Of a stretch of 64,000 nt of DNA, positions 63,807 through 64,000 are shown piece by piece. Both the position numbers and the translations under genes were made by a program. The notes below the pieces were generated by a model. The model did not search any database. It saw only the letters and a list, made by a program, of their open reading frames with translations, and had not been told where the DNA came from. This DNA is from Vagococcus carniphilus (GTDB lineage Bacteria > Bacillota > Bacilli > Lactobacillales > Vagococcaceae), in NCBI RefSeq assembly GCF_014397115.1, contig NZ_CP060720.1:884001-948000 (forward strand). Direction: 5' to 3'. The first letter of the stretch is position 1. Every line of letters begins with the position of its first letter.

Positions 63807-64000
63807 CTAGAATAAATCTAAGAAATCCTCTTCTCTATTTTCTTTTTCTAAGGATAATGCTTTGGCTGTATAGTTAGTAAAATAAGTATCAACATCTAAA
63901 GAAATAGCATACTTAATTTCATCCGTTGTGTTCAAAGTCCAAGTGTTGAAGTTTTTCTTTTTCTGATGAACTAAATTAACATTTTTTTGATTTAGTAATT
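63807..64000 (-). CDS. Glycerophosphodiester phosphodiesterase family protein (C-terminal end only)
   Basis: Reading the minus strand, an open frame enters at the window edge and ends at a TAG at 63809-63807. The visible 64 residues contain NFNTWTLNTTDEIKYAISLDVDTYFTNYTAKAL, which corresponds to the last strand and helix of GDPD domains (usual form WTVN...GVDGIFTNYP). The 14-residue tail EKENREEDFLDLF is acidic. The N-terminal catalytic part lies outside the window. GDPDs hydrolyse glycerophosphodiesters to glycerol-3-phosphate and an alcohol. Confidence 0.75.
   Translation of the reverse strand, partial: LLNQKNVNLVHQKKKNFNTWTLNTTDEIKYAISLDVDTYFTNYTAKALSLEKENREEDFLDLF

Overview
This window comes from the chromosome of an AT-rich Gram-positive bacterium of the order Lactobacillales, almost certainly Enterococcaceae. 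The 16S V1-V2 region, the gene content (mannose PTS with a LevR-type regulator, rapZ-yvcK-whiA, PepC, LCP protein, ClpP under a CtsR-type box) and the strong AGGAGG ribosome sites all fit. From memory of the 16S sequence, Vagococcus is more likely than Enterococcus, but I could not run a search. There is no prophage, insertion sequence or CRISPR array, so the window reads as mostly core genome with a few accessory inserts.

Layout. 1-1258 is the 3' part of a flavocytochrome-c-type fumarate reductase, followed by a MazG-like gene. 1731-8655 is a mannose-family PTS locus: a sigma-54-dependent LevR/ManR-type activator, a near-consensus -24/-12 promoter, then EIIB, EIIAB, EIIC, EIID and a DUF956 gene. 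8890-15115 is an oligopeptide transporter (oppA, an opposite-strand membrane gene, then oppBCDF). 15188-17467 holds two peptide/amide hydrolases on the minus strand. 17712-18269 is a serine-recombinase-like protein that has lost most catalytic arginines. Then come a FetAB-type ABC exporter, a GNAT acetyltransferase, udk, ppiB, an S1-domain protein and a Nudix-like protein. 22623-28011 is a complete rRNA operon (two tandem promoters, 16S, tRNA-Ala, 23S, 5S, tRNA-Asn).

28112-31298 holds gloA, a PadR/HAAS-domain/GtrA cluster and an unassigned membrane protein. 31478-37291 is the conserved dinG-ypmB-aspB-asnS block. After it come copZ alone, a TetR regulator with a membrane-anchored hydrolase, feoAB, a PatB/MalY-type C-S lyase, an LCP cell-wall ligase, pepC, uvrBA (with a LexA box), a GntR-controlled ABC transporter and rapZ-yvcK-whiA. 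55906-62478 is an acetoin-dehydrogenase-type locus: an AcoR-like sigma-54 activator, a second -24/-12 promoter, then lpd, acoA, acoB, acoC. The window ends with a DsbA-like gene, clpP and the C-terminal end of a glycerophosphodiester phosphodiesterase.

How it works together. Two separate carbon routes (mannose-family sugar uptake and acetoin or 2-oxo-acid oxidation) each show an activator of the sigma-54 class next to a matching -24/-12 promoter, so an rpoN gene should exist elsewhere. Many local regulators have operator-like palindromes placed right at their own promoters (PadR, TetR, GntR, and a DtxR/MntR-type site at feoAB). LexA and CtsR sites tie uvrBA and clpP to the SOS and heat-shock responses. 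I did not find a clearly undescribed system. The best candidates for a second look are the catalytically degenerate recombinase with its nearby 22-bp palindrome, the repeated motif around the ManR gene, the TetR/hydrolase pair with two matching operators, and the unassigned membrane protein at 30414-31298.
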